64,000 nt of DNA from Fagopyrum homotropicum (taxonomy: Eukaryota > Streptophyta > Magnoliopsida > Caryophyllales > Polygonaceae). The stretch is from NCBI GenBank assembly GCA_033239125.1, contig BSWB01000003.1, positions 137,554,320 through 137,618,319 on the forward strand. The letters are read 5' to 3'. Positions 24,932-35,434 of this stretch are shown piece after piece. Each line of letters opens with the position of its first letter. Position 1 is the stretch's first letter. The notes below the pieces were generated by a model, which saw only the letters and a list, made by a program, of their open reading frames with translations, was not told the DNA's origin and searched no databases. The translations under genes were made by a program, and so were the position numbers.

Positions 24932-27217
24932 TGTAATATCCGGAAATTTTTTTCCGTTTAATTCCGAGTCATGCTTGATTTGACCATCTCAATCTTTTTA
25001 CCCCATATCTAATTGCCTCAATTTTGTTTTAACCTCTATCATTTTATGTGAAGAGTTCCACATAAAATGTCTTTTCTTTTTCCACTTCTATGATTTTATG
25101 TGAAAGGTTGACCACATAAAATACTTTTAGAAACTCTCTTGCAACACTAAAGGAGATGGCTTCCATGACAAGGCTATTTGTACAAGCCCATGGCAAGCTT
25201 ATGACAACCCATGGACAAGGCCTTCCGGGCCCATCTGACGAGATCAAGACAAGATCTGCCAACACCATCCTCCTTGGGCTGTGCTTGCATTTCATCTTCT
25301 GGGCCAACAGGGAAGACAACCCATACGAGCTGCTTGCCACCTCCACAGCCAAGTCGGTTAGGGTACGTGCAGCTTCCCTCTTTCCTTCCCTTTCTGACAT
25401 ATCCTCCCCTATTTTCATGTGATACAAGATCAGCCCAACTGCGAACCTATACACCTACACTCCACATTTATTCACAAAAGTATATCCTTACCTTTCTCAT
25501 CCGATGTGAAGATCTCCTACCGTACACAGCCTAGGCATTTTCTTCTTTCTCTGATTTCCTTTCCTTGATTCGCTCCAACCAGAGATACTAGGATCTGTGC
25601 GCTTCTTTCCAGCCACCACAAGCAGCACATCGTTTGCAAACCTGGACTGCACGTCGTCGATGGCTCCGTTTTTGCACCCATCATCCGCCCTCTGCACATG
25701 TATAGATCTCCTTGGACGTGGGAAGCAGCAGATCGGCTTCTCCTGCACATACAGTGCGATCCCAAGATGGAGAGTTTTGTCATCCGATAACACAGGTCCT
25801 CAACCCCTTCGTGTAGGCCGTCCCTTCCCTACATCCACAACCGAACGTCTTCCTTACCCGTGCAAAGGCCGACCACATTGGGCTAGGTAAACTTCCTTCT
25901 CCTCAATGACTCGGTATCTACTGCTCTCTAAAGATCCGAAGCTTTCTGTGGCATACGTTTACAGACGACGGACCGCCTTTACCATCCCTAGTAATAGTCG
26001 AGATCCAATGTCGACTCATCCTTGAGTCTCCAGTGCAGGCACGTCTCCTAGAGTGGTTGAAGACCTAAGATCGAACTCGAGACGTCCCTCTGTGCCATAG
26101 ACCATTCGGGTAAGCAACTCGCTTTGTCTTCTGTCGATACTTGGATGATGAAGAAATGAATAACCCTTGATGCTGTTGTCTGCAGCAAGATTCGAACTTT
26201 TGACCTCCTGAGTACCAATATAGAGCCTTGAGTCACGCTGGTGAGTCTCGAAGCCTAGACTTCTTGTAGTTCATGTTTTGCCTTTCCAGAAATCTGTGTA
26301 AGTAGTCGACTTTGAGTTTGTGTTTCGATGCTTTAGATTTATTTTTCACCATTCAATTTTTGATATATGGTCGATTGAAAATCTTAGAAGTGGGAAACTT
26401 CTAAGGAAGTGATACATTATTGATTCCCTTGCCTTGTATAATAGGCGGTTGAGTTTCTGTGGTTACAAACCGAGTTGAGATAACGGGATTTGAGATTTGA
26501 TTCAAGGTAAGTCCTTGCGACTAACTTAGCTGGTTTCTAGATGTTAGCTGAATGATGATAGAAGTGTGTGTTGATTGTTTAATAATTATAACATCCCTAG
26601 GACGACTTTTATTATTTTAAGGCCCAAGTGTATTTATAACGGGCCGTGACATCACTGACCAGCTTTGACAAGAGATTGGGAGGTTCTCTAAACCCAGACC
26701 ATACAGGTACAAGGTGAGATGCATCGGCTCCATACCTGATGGTTACACGGGGACGGAGGCGAGGTTTGGGAATCCCTCGTGTCACAAAATAAGTATCATT
26801 AGTAAGAGTGAATGACCTAAATAAAGATAATAAATATGGATCTCTCTGAAAGCATGATATGTGTTTAGTTTTGCTATTGTGTGTGTGTGCGCGCTATTCT
26901 CATTTATCTAACGTTTAGATAGCTAGCTAACGGTTAATTTATGTTGTTGCTTAGTTTTACTACAGGTTAGAGCAGCAGCTGAGTGATCCAGAAGTAGTGG
27001 TCAACCAGGTCTCCGTACTCCTTAGAGCGGGGTTTGGGTTTTGCTTTGATATTTCCTTTCTAGTATGTTGTTATGTAGACTTTTATTATCTTAAGTACGT
27101 TGTTGACTGTTAGACGCATGTTGTTACATTCACGACATTAAAACACCGTTTTGTGAATTTCGATTTCCTTATTTGAGTCTTGTTATAAGATCCTAGTAAA
27201 GTTGTTGTCAAACTAAG
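24932..27217 (+). repeat. Element A 3' LTR, short variant, truncated
   Basis: It starts TGTAATATCCGGAAA and is very close to the 3' LTR of F, including the lack of the 495 bp segment present in the 5' LTRs. Twin hairpins (ATTTTATGTG/CACATAAAAT) lie at 25040-25069 and 25093-25122. Predicted intron 26507-26965 (459 bp). A TTAAC change in the donor hairpin stem (GACTAAC for GACTTAC) is a recent mutation. The LTR stops at 27217 where TAAGATCCTAGTAAA (27186-27200) is repeated at 27214-27228, then unrelated LTR G follows. Confidence 0.92.
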
Positions 27218-27482
27218 ATCCTAGTAAATCATAACTCTTAAACTACTCGCTGGATTTATCCCAAAATTTGATACGTTCTACTATAAAATCTTATCTATAA
27301 TATATCCAAAATTCAGCCGCAAAGGAGATCAAAATCCTATTTAAAACTATCTCACAAAATCGAATTTCAGCACAACAGAAAAACTGCTTATGACAAAAAT
27401 ATTTGAAAAATCATAAATCCCAAACCACTCGCTGGATGCTTGTAAAATTTTAATATGTTCTACAAAAATATGTCAAATATAT
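27218..27482 (-). repeat. LTR remnant G, distal part
   Basis: It is continuous with 47581-48865 once D is removed. It contains two related units (from about 27233 and 27410) with a shared ACTCGCTGGAT..(T)TAAAATTT..TTCTAC pattern, and a third diverged unit lies at about 47725 beyond D. This suggests a degenerate tandem repeat of about 180-215 bp. Nothing coding is seen. Confidence 0.6.
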
Positions 27483-30405
27483 TGTAACACCCCGAATCCG
27501 CGGGACTCGGGGCGCTACGGGTTGGGACCTCACAATGGGTCCCGACCCTTAGCTTGACAACAATTTCACCAGATCTTACAACAAGACACAAATAAAGAAA
27601 AAACCAAAATACATTTTTATGCAAATGACACGATCCCTAGAAACAACTAAAAGACAACTTCAGCCGAGTTTTCAACTCCAAAGACTCGAACATCAAAAAT
27701 ATAACAATATACAAGAAACAATACTCAAATACAACTTCAACCAAACCCCTCCTAAAATGTACGGAACCCCGGCTGTCCACTCTTCCGGATCTCTCGACAG
27801 CATTCCTAACCTGCAAGACAATCTACAACAATCGGTATAAAACCGTTAGCTAATATTCGAGGCACTAGAATCAAGGTGAAAGGCACAAACACAAGTCAAT
27901 CATCATAAACACTCAAAACACTCCAAAGCACACAAGTCCGGTTTATTATCTTTTTATTATTAAGTCATATCCCGTTCTAATTCAACTTAGGTTGTGACAC
28001 GAGAGTCACCGAAACTCGCCTCGGTCCCTACTTACCGGCATGGAATGGTACTGATGCATCTGACCGTCTACCAGCACGGGATAGTCGCCAAGAACCTCCT
28101 AGCTCTCGCGGGAGCTAGGCAAGTTGTCACCGCCCGTTATCATACACTTGGGCCAAAATAATATAAAGGTCGGTGATCCTATTTCCGGTTTAATTGTTAT
28201 AAACAATAAACAATAAACAATAAACACACACCACCAAACACACATCAATGCTAATACAAGGAATACGAGCTAAGTAAGTCCGGAGACTTACCTTATCGCT
28301 ACACTCAACTCACAACACTCTCGCTTCCCTTGGGAAGGAGTCCACAACCTGCTCACAAGAAGATAATTATATCAACAACAACCCACTCACAATAGAAGTC
28401 TTAGACTTCTATACAAATGATCTACGCAAGATCATTTGACTCTCAATTCTAGGACCGCATCCTAAAACCCCTCATCCTCACATCACACTCAACAGAAGCT
28501 ATAAGTCCCAAGACTTCTAAACCCTCGGATCTCGCAAGATCATAACTCACAACACTACTAGGATAACATGCCTAGTCCAAACAAACACAACGGTAACATC
28601 ACCATGCTAGGATAAGCATATCCTAGCTCATAATCTCAACAACCATATAACCACAACCTCAAGCCTCAGATACTCACAAGATCAACCAAACACTCAATGT
28701 CTTACAACAATTGACAATCCTCAAAGCTCACCTAAGGTCCAAACCACTACTTGGTATTCACTCTAGGTTATGCTAGATTATCCAACCTAGCATGATACTA
28801 ATACTAACAGAACAAGATCGAGTAAGATCATAAGCTCGGGGGAAGAGGGTACTCACATGACGTCAAAAGACGGAAGACGATCTAAGGATGTCGACTTGGA
28901 CTTGCTAGGTCTTTATCGGGACGCTTCCGAACCTAACACCAAAACTATACAAATTTAGCTTATACGCTAAATTTGAACGGAATAATTTACATATATAAAA
29001 CTAAGGAAAACTCGATTTTAAAAGCCCACGTTAAAAATCCGTAGTAACCCTTCCGGGGCAAAATATAAAATTCTAGAAACTTGGTCATAAAACCGGAATT
29101 AAAACTTGAACCATAAACCAAATTTAAAATCCGTAATTATATTTTTCGGGCAATCTAAACAACATCATAAATGTGGGTCATAATCTGCAATTAATATTTT
29201 TGGGCCAAATCTGTATTTAACTCATGCAGGGGCATATCACTAAATTTCAGAAGAGTGGGTCAAATCTGAAATTACAAAAATTGGGTTCCAAAATGCAATT
29301 ACACTAGAGTTTAGGGGGGGCCGATTTAATTAGGGCAAAAGAGCCCTCTTTCACGCTGTACCAGTGCAACATTGGGGAAGAAGGGGGAAAGTAGTTGCGG
29401 CGGCGTTGCTTCCCCGTGGCTTCGACGGCTCTCCTGGTGGTCCGGGTGTTCGACGAGAAGGCGGGGCAGGGCATGAGATTCCCGGCGATGGTTCAGGCCT
29501 AGGTGGAGCGCAGGCGATGAGAGGAAAACGAGAGAGCAAGAGCAGTAGGATGTTTGGCGCTCCAGGCTTTGATCTTCAGCGAGGGCGAGGACGATGGTTT
29601 GGCAGTGACACTTCCGGCGGCCCTTGGTGGGTACAAAGACTTCGCCTGTCGGCGGTGGAGCATAGAAAGGCGGACAGATGGTGTCGGCGTGAAGTCGCTG
29701 AAGAGATCCCAATTAAGGCGCCGGAGGCAGAGGAGAGAAAAAAAAATGGAGTTTGTAGAGATTGAAGAGGGAGAGCTTGGACTGAGAGCAGAAGGTGAGA
29801 GGAGAGGTGTGAGGAAAGGAGTGAGAGGCTGTTGGCTGCGTGCGAGAGTAGGAGACAGAGGGACGGGCTCGGGGTTGCAGTGCATTGAAGAGGGTAGGTC
29901 AGCAGTAGTGCATTGAAGAGGGTAGGTCAGCAGCAGTGCATTGAAGAGGATAGGTCAGCAGTGTAGGCAGGACATACACTCTTCCACACGCAAAGAAGAA
30001 AGAGGGGAAAAAGGCAGAAAGTAAATAGAATAAAATAAATAAATAGGGACATATGGGAATGAAGTAAACCCGATCAAAATATTTAGAACGGGATTTTCGA
30101 ATCGGAAAATTTTCCGACTTTCCGAGAGTAAAGACACGGAAAAAGAAATCTATGTGGATCGAATATATAAGTAACTCGCGAAATATAATTTGAAATAGAA
30201 AAACCATTCTCGCAATTTATTTTTACGAGATTATATAATACTTGAAATACGGGTAATAAAATATATCGATATATATACTAGTAGAATTTAATTTACGACG
30301 CAAAGTACTCGTAAAAAAAAATATTTAATCCATTTAAATATCGATAAAAATCCAGAAAAAAATAATAATAATAAATCGCAAACGCGCCAAAATTGGAGCG
30401 TTACA
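27483..30405 (-). repeat. Element D 3' LTR
   Basis: 2923 bp. Predicted intron 27811-28291 (481 bp, branch CTAAC 27845-27849 with its A 35 nt from the acceptor). Palindromes about 28390-28630, including CTAGGATA/TATCCTAG. GC-rich block about 29340-29950, within which a 28 bp unit (TGCATTGAAGAGG...) occurs three times from 29881, 29909 and 29937. Confidence 0.94.
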
Positions 30406-33400
30406 TCAGATCTCCCTGAAAACAAGTTTCGTCCCGAAACTTGCTATACGCCGAACTTCTCGGTCCCTAAGGCCGAGGTACGTACTCTCAAACTAAGAAG
30501 GCTTAAACCTTCCGGTCTATACACACATTCCACTCAAACTACCACCCCAAGATATATCAAATCATATAGCACATTCCCACACGGGGCAAAAACTACATAT
30601 AACATCACACGCACATAACTCAACCAAGGGAGGAACTAGGTCTAACCCAACGATCCTATCGATGCTACTAACTCAGCGTAACTTCAACTAAAGATATTAT
30701 CCTCTGACTTTCTATTATTCTTATTGGTTCTACGACGCCACTAACTCATCAAGACCGGCAAAAAATTCTCGAGCCATACCTATACTTTTTAGATTGATAA
30801 ACATGAAACTCAACTCGCGCTAACATCTCACAAATGTCCGATATATCAGAACTCAACTTCCTTCTCGGGTCTCTCTCGATGCAGCATATCCATTATTTTC
30901 CCTTTGATTTCTCTACCAAAGAAGATCGAACTTCCAATTTACATTGCTGGCTTTGGTTCTTGTCAAACCAAACTTGACATTATGTTTCCTCAATTCTTGT
31001 TGTAATTCTAAGTAACGAAGGAAATACTTTAATCCATACTACTTCTACTAACAAGACCTGTATGTTATTACTTTTACACCGCTCCTCAATACTCGATCAA
31101 GACCTAGTCTTGAAGAATCACTTGTACACTACAAACCCATAATACCTCCAGGTAAATCAAAGCAGTCGCACCAATGAATCCCCTCTTAACACTCAACAAC
31201 TCTATTTCCAATTCTTTGTCTCATTCAATACTTCATCGTCATCCGTAATAGGTTACCATAAATGATGTTATACAACCTCTCTCTTCACAAATTTGGTAAA
31301 GCTCAGCACATCTAAGAAACTTGTAACTTCTCTCACATCTTTCGGGGTTTGTCATCCCGTGACAACTTGTCAAACATTATCTCTCTTTTTCAAGAGTAGA
31401 CCCAAAATATCTCATCCGGGCATCAGTATGCCCATATGAAATCACTATAACTCATAGTGCCCGTGGTTTGTCTGGAATGCCGTATTCGCAATATCTCAGT
31501 CTCGAATCCTCAATATGTGACAAATTGACCATAAATCATTCTTAGAAGAGACTACCAACTCTTGCAACCGATCGAGTAGATCATCCATTCGTTTTAAGGA
31601 ATACTTGTCTTTCACCATTATCTTGTTTGACTCACGGTAATCGATGTTCAAATGGAGAGAATTGTTTGTCTTTTTCACAACAATTTTGGTGTTCTCATAA
31701 TAACTTCAAATCAAGAGTTCAAGATAACGTTTGGTGTTCTCTATGGCATTTCACTAATTCTAATGAAATCTTATCACTAAGTTCTTGCAGGCACTCCTTT
31801 ACTTGCTTCCACAACTCATGTCTCTGCACAAGTATTATTCCATACGGCGCCTTAGACATCGGAATTAAATCAAGCTCGACCTTAGTGGAAAATTCCACAT
31901 TCTGACGTATTGGAATCCGTTCTATCTTGGGTTCCATCTTTTCTCTACCCATTTCATATCGTAATTACCGACACAACTTGTTCCTAACGCTTGACAATTG
32001 GTCCACCCTGACCTTGTTGGGGCGACTTCCTTCAATACGTGTAATGTTCCATCCGTAGCTACCATGTCGACCGTCTTTCTTTTACAAATCCTTCATCTCC
32101 AAGACTCGTGGAACTTGCTCGAATCTTCCGATTCTTGAAGCCTTGGTTAAGCAATAGTTCAGCTTAATCCCTCCTTTCACTTCAAAGGAAGACGATAATA
32201 CCATCTCTTGACTTCGCACATATGTCCAGTCACAAAGGTCCTCATAACCGGACTCAGTCATGCCTTAAGACAAACCGATAAAATCTTCTTCGCTTCTCTG
32301 GCATCCCCACATATGGGAGGAGCTCTTCGTATTCTACACAAGCTTTCACCATGGACATCTTTTTCTTAAGTAGGCGCAGAAATTAATACTTCATTTTCTT
32401 ATGTAACGTCAAACAGACAGTAGAGGCTCTAACCTCAATCTTTCATGTACCTCTTGTACATCTCATATCGACAACAAACTTCAAAACTTCGGTCTTCTCT
32501 TACTCATGTTGGTCACCTTAAGCATCTCTCGGTATCCCATAAACAAATTCACAACCGTACCCGTATGCCCCATGGAAAACGCTAGAACAAATTTCTCATC
32601 TAAAACCACTGACATATCCAAATCATTACTTCTCAAGTGCTAACGTCATAAGCTTTAAGCTTGCGGCGTTACTATAATCCAGGTTCCCCGTTTCATGCCA
32701 TCACTAATCTAGCTTCTCCGTGTGAGTCAGGAAAACTTTGACTCCACTTTTGCTCGCAAGACATAACCTTTATTACGCACCACAAACAATGAAACCTCAC
32801 CTTCCTCTTGATCTACTAGTTCCCTTTACCATGATCAAACCTTAAAACTGCTAATCCGGGTCTCCCATATGCCGTTCTCTTGACCTAAGAAGGTTACAAA
32901 GGGTCATATCCATCCTCCTCTAGGACGTCTGTAACAGCTACTTGCTTGAACTCATTCAACATTATTTGATTTAAGACAAATGCACTTTTGTTGACGTACT
33001 TCCTTACCATTGACATTGATCCACCACGAATACTTTAAGCTCTTGTTGTCGATCCTCTGTATGCCCATAATCTTGTTTACTCATCCCCTCTACACTCACC
33101 AATAGACAACCCGCACCCGTGCATTCTCAGATGTCACTGATTAACTTGTATTTGACCTTCTCCGAAGTTAACGACTTACCATTCTTCTACACTTTCCACG
33201 TTACCACTCTTATGAAGGCTACCCTCCTCGGGGTACTCTTACTTAAACTCCATTAGCTCTTTCCATGTCCCATGCTTTCTTTCTCTTCTATAAGGTAATT
33301 ATATCTTCTTGGCCTTGTTGGTTTGTACAACTCCCTTCATAGGCTTAATCATTCTTCCTTGATGTCCTTCCAGTGCACCTTCCCAAATATTATAGCCTTA

Positions 33401-34644
33401 GATAGCGTACGTTCGCATTTCACTTGGTTAGTGTCTTAAGTCTTTCGATCAAAGTTCCTTGTTTCGTCTTTCATCTTCTTGAGATCATCATTTATACGCA
33501 ATTCCTCCTCTTTGGCGTTTCTTATCCTTATCGTCATAACGGAAATCGGTCAACTCCACGTGAATCCCCACCATGCCCTTCTCCTCATAACTCTCGTAAT
33601 GTTGACACTTCACTTATTTGTACCTCGTAAGCTTAACTTACGGTATCTTAAATCCTTCACAAATGGTTCGATCACTCTTCCCTTCTCGTCTCCGGTGCTT
33701 AGGAGCGCCTAGAGAAACTTCACATCTTAATGAAATATCACCTTTAAACTTGCTAGAAAGTATCCATCTTCTCCTCGATTCGCATCTTTAGTTGTTCATG
33801 CGTCTTCTTGAAGACTTAATTTCGTTATATCTATTGGTCTCGTCGTCGTACAATCACAGTTTTTTTTTTTTTTTTTTTAACCACTTATATATCTTAGTGT
33901 TGCTTCCCTTTACTTGTATTGCTCCATCTCGACCACTCTTTATTCGTCTCGAGTTCTTCTTTCTACTTGTTCGTCCTTCGTTTATGTCATCTCTAATCCT
34001 CCTCTTCGACATCCTTTTACAGGAATCCGAGAACGTCGTGGTTCGTTAACACGAAATGCTCAGCTCGATATTTGAGTGTACTCCACGTATGAACGCTATC
34101 CCAAGCCAACCATATCGTCTTTAAAGGTGATGATACTATACTTATCATCTTTTCTATTAGGTCCCGTACTATCTACTACTATAAGAATCCGCATAAACGA
34201 CTATATATGTCCTACGTCCATATCATTACTAATATGCCAATTCCAAAAAAAATACATTACAACAATACAAGGTTCAAAAGCTAATAAGATCCTATAATAC
34301 TCCAAATATAAGCATATATCAATATAAGGTCATGCCACTACTATACATAACAAGTCTATCGTACATAGGTACAATCCACAATGATACCTATCAAGTCCAT
34401 CATGCATAACTACAATCCACATATAATATACATATCTACAAATATACATATATATATCAAGTCCAAAAAAACTAGGCTGCCGAGATCCTCAGAAGGAGTG
34501 GTGGTCCGTACATTCTACCCCGACTCATGCATGCGATTTTGAAAACGAAAAGTCAGAACCCGTGTGGGTTCTGTTTATTCCTCATTCGGCCTTTAGAAGA
34601 TTGCGAGTGCCATTGTTGTCAACCTAGGGCTCTGATACCACTTT
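30406..34644 (-). other. Element D internal region
   Basis: The arrangement is the same as C: PBS at the right, unrecognisable stop-filled DNA where gag and protease should be, RT relics at 31952-31384, and a GGGACGAAACTTG end beside the left LTR. A poly-T run is near 33860-33878. Short open frames at 33424-34297 have no recognisable domain. Confidence 0.8.
31384..31952 (-). pseudogene. Reverse-transcriptase relic of element D
   Basis: Two open stretches. The first (31952-31719) reads RIPIRQNVEFSTKVELD, LIPMSKAPYGIILVQRHELW and KECLQELSDKIS, matching the region before the RT fingers. The second (31678-31496) reads LNIDYRESNKIMVKDKYSL, RMDDLLDRLQE and HILRIRD, matching IDYRELNKVTVKNKYPLPR, RIDDLLDQLQG and the motif before the active site. 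The DILVYS region follows at about 31405 after the common deletion, with an extra base. Frameshifted and inactive. Confidence 0.88.
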
Positions 34645-35434
34645 TGTAACACCCCGAATCCGCGGGACTCGGGGCGCTACGGGTTGGGACCTCACAATGG
34701 GTCCCGACCCTTAGCCTGACAACAATTTCACCGGATCTTACAACAAGACACAAATAAAGGAAAAACCGAAATACATTTTTATGCAAATGACACGATCCCT
34801 AGAAACAACTAAAAGACAACTTCAGCCGAGTTTTCAACTCCAAAGACTCGAACATCAAAAATATAACAATATACAATAAACAATACTCAAATACAACTTC
34901 AACCAAACCCCTCCTAAAATGTACGGAACCCCGGCTGTCCACTCTTCCGGATCTCTCGACAGCATTCCTAACCTGCAAGACAATCTACAACAATCGGTAT
35001 AAAACCGTTAGCTAATATTCGAGGCACTAGAATCAAGGTGAAAGGCACAAACACAAGTCAATCATCATAAACACTCAAAACACTCCAAAGCACACATGTC
35101 CGGTTTATTATCTTTTTATTATTAAGTCATATCCCGTTCTAATTCAACTTAGGTTGTGACACGAGAGTCACCGAAACTCGCCTCGGTCCCTACTTACCGG
35201 CATGGAATGGTACTGATGCATCTGACCGTCTACCAGCACGGGATAGTCGCCAAGAACCTCCTAGCTCTCGCGGGAGCTAGGCAAGTTGTCACCGCCCGTT
35301 ATCATACACTTGGGCCAAAATAATATAAAGGTCGGTGATCCTATTTCCGGTTTAATTGTTATAAACAATAAACAATAAACAATAAACAATAAACACACAC
35401 CACCAAACACACATCAATGCTAATACAAGGAATA
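34645..35434 (-). repeat. Element D 5' LTR, part left of E
   Basis: It begins TGTAACACCCCGAATCC and stops at the GAATA TSD of E (35430-35434). E landed inside D's predicted intron: the acceptor (34973 on the minus strand) lies left of E and the donor (45494) lies right of it. Confidence 0.93.

Larger units (their letters stand above)
1..27217 (+). mobile_element. Element A: Ty3/gypsy-type LTR retrotransposon, non-autonomous, interrupted by B and truncated at its 3' end
   Basis: The visible parts are a 5' LTR (1-1733, start outside the window), a primer-binding site at 1737-1748, internal DNA (1734-5126 and 24239-24931), a G-rich tract just before the 3' LTR, and a 3' LTR from 24932. Element F at 50982-60340 is a near-identical, uninterrupted copy and serves as the guide. 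The internal region is about 4.1 kb excluding B and carries only integrase relics. No open gag or pol remains. The 3' LTR breaks off near 27217, about 75 bp before the end seen in F. Plus orientation follows from the PBS lying after the left LTR. Ty3/gypsy assignment rests on the integrase C-terminal relic and the tRNA-Met-type PBS. Confidence 0.9.
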
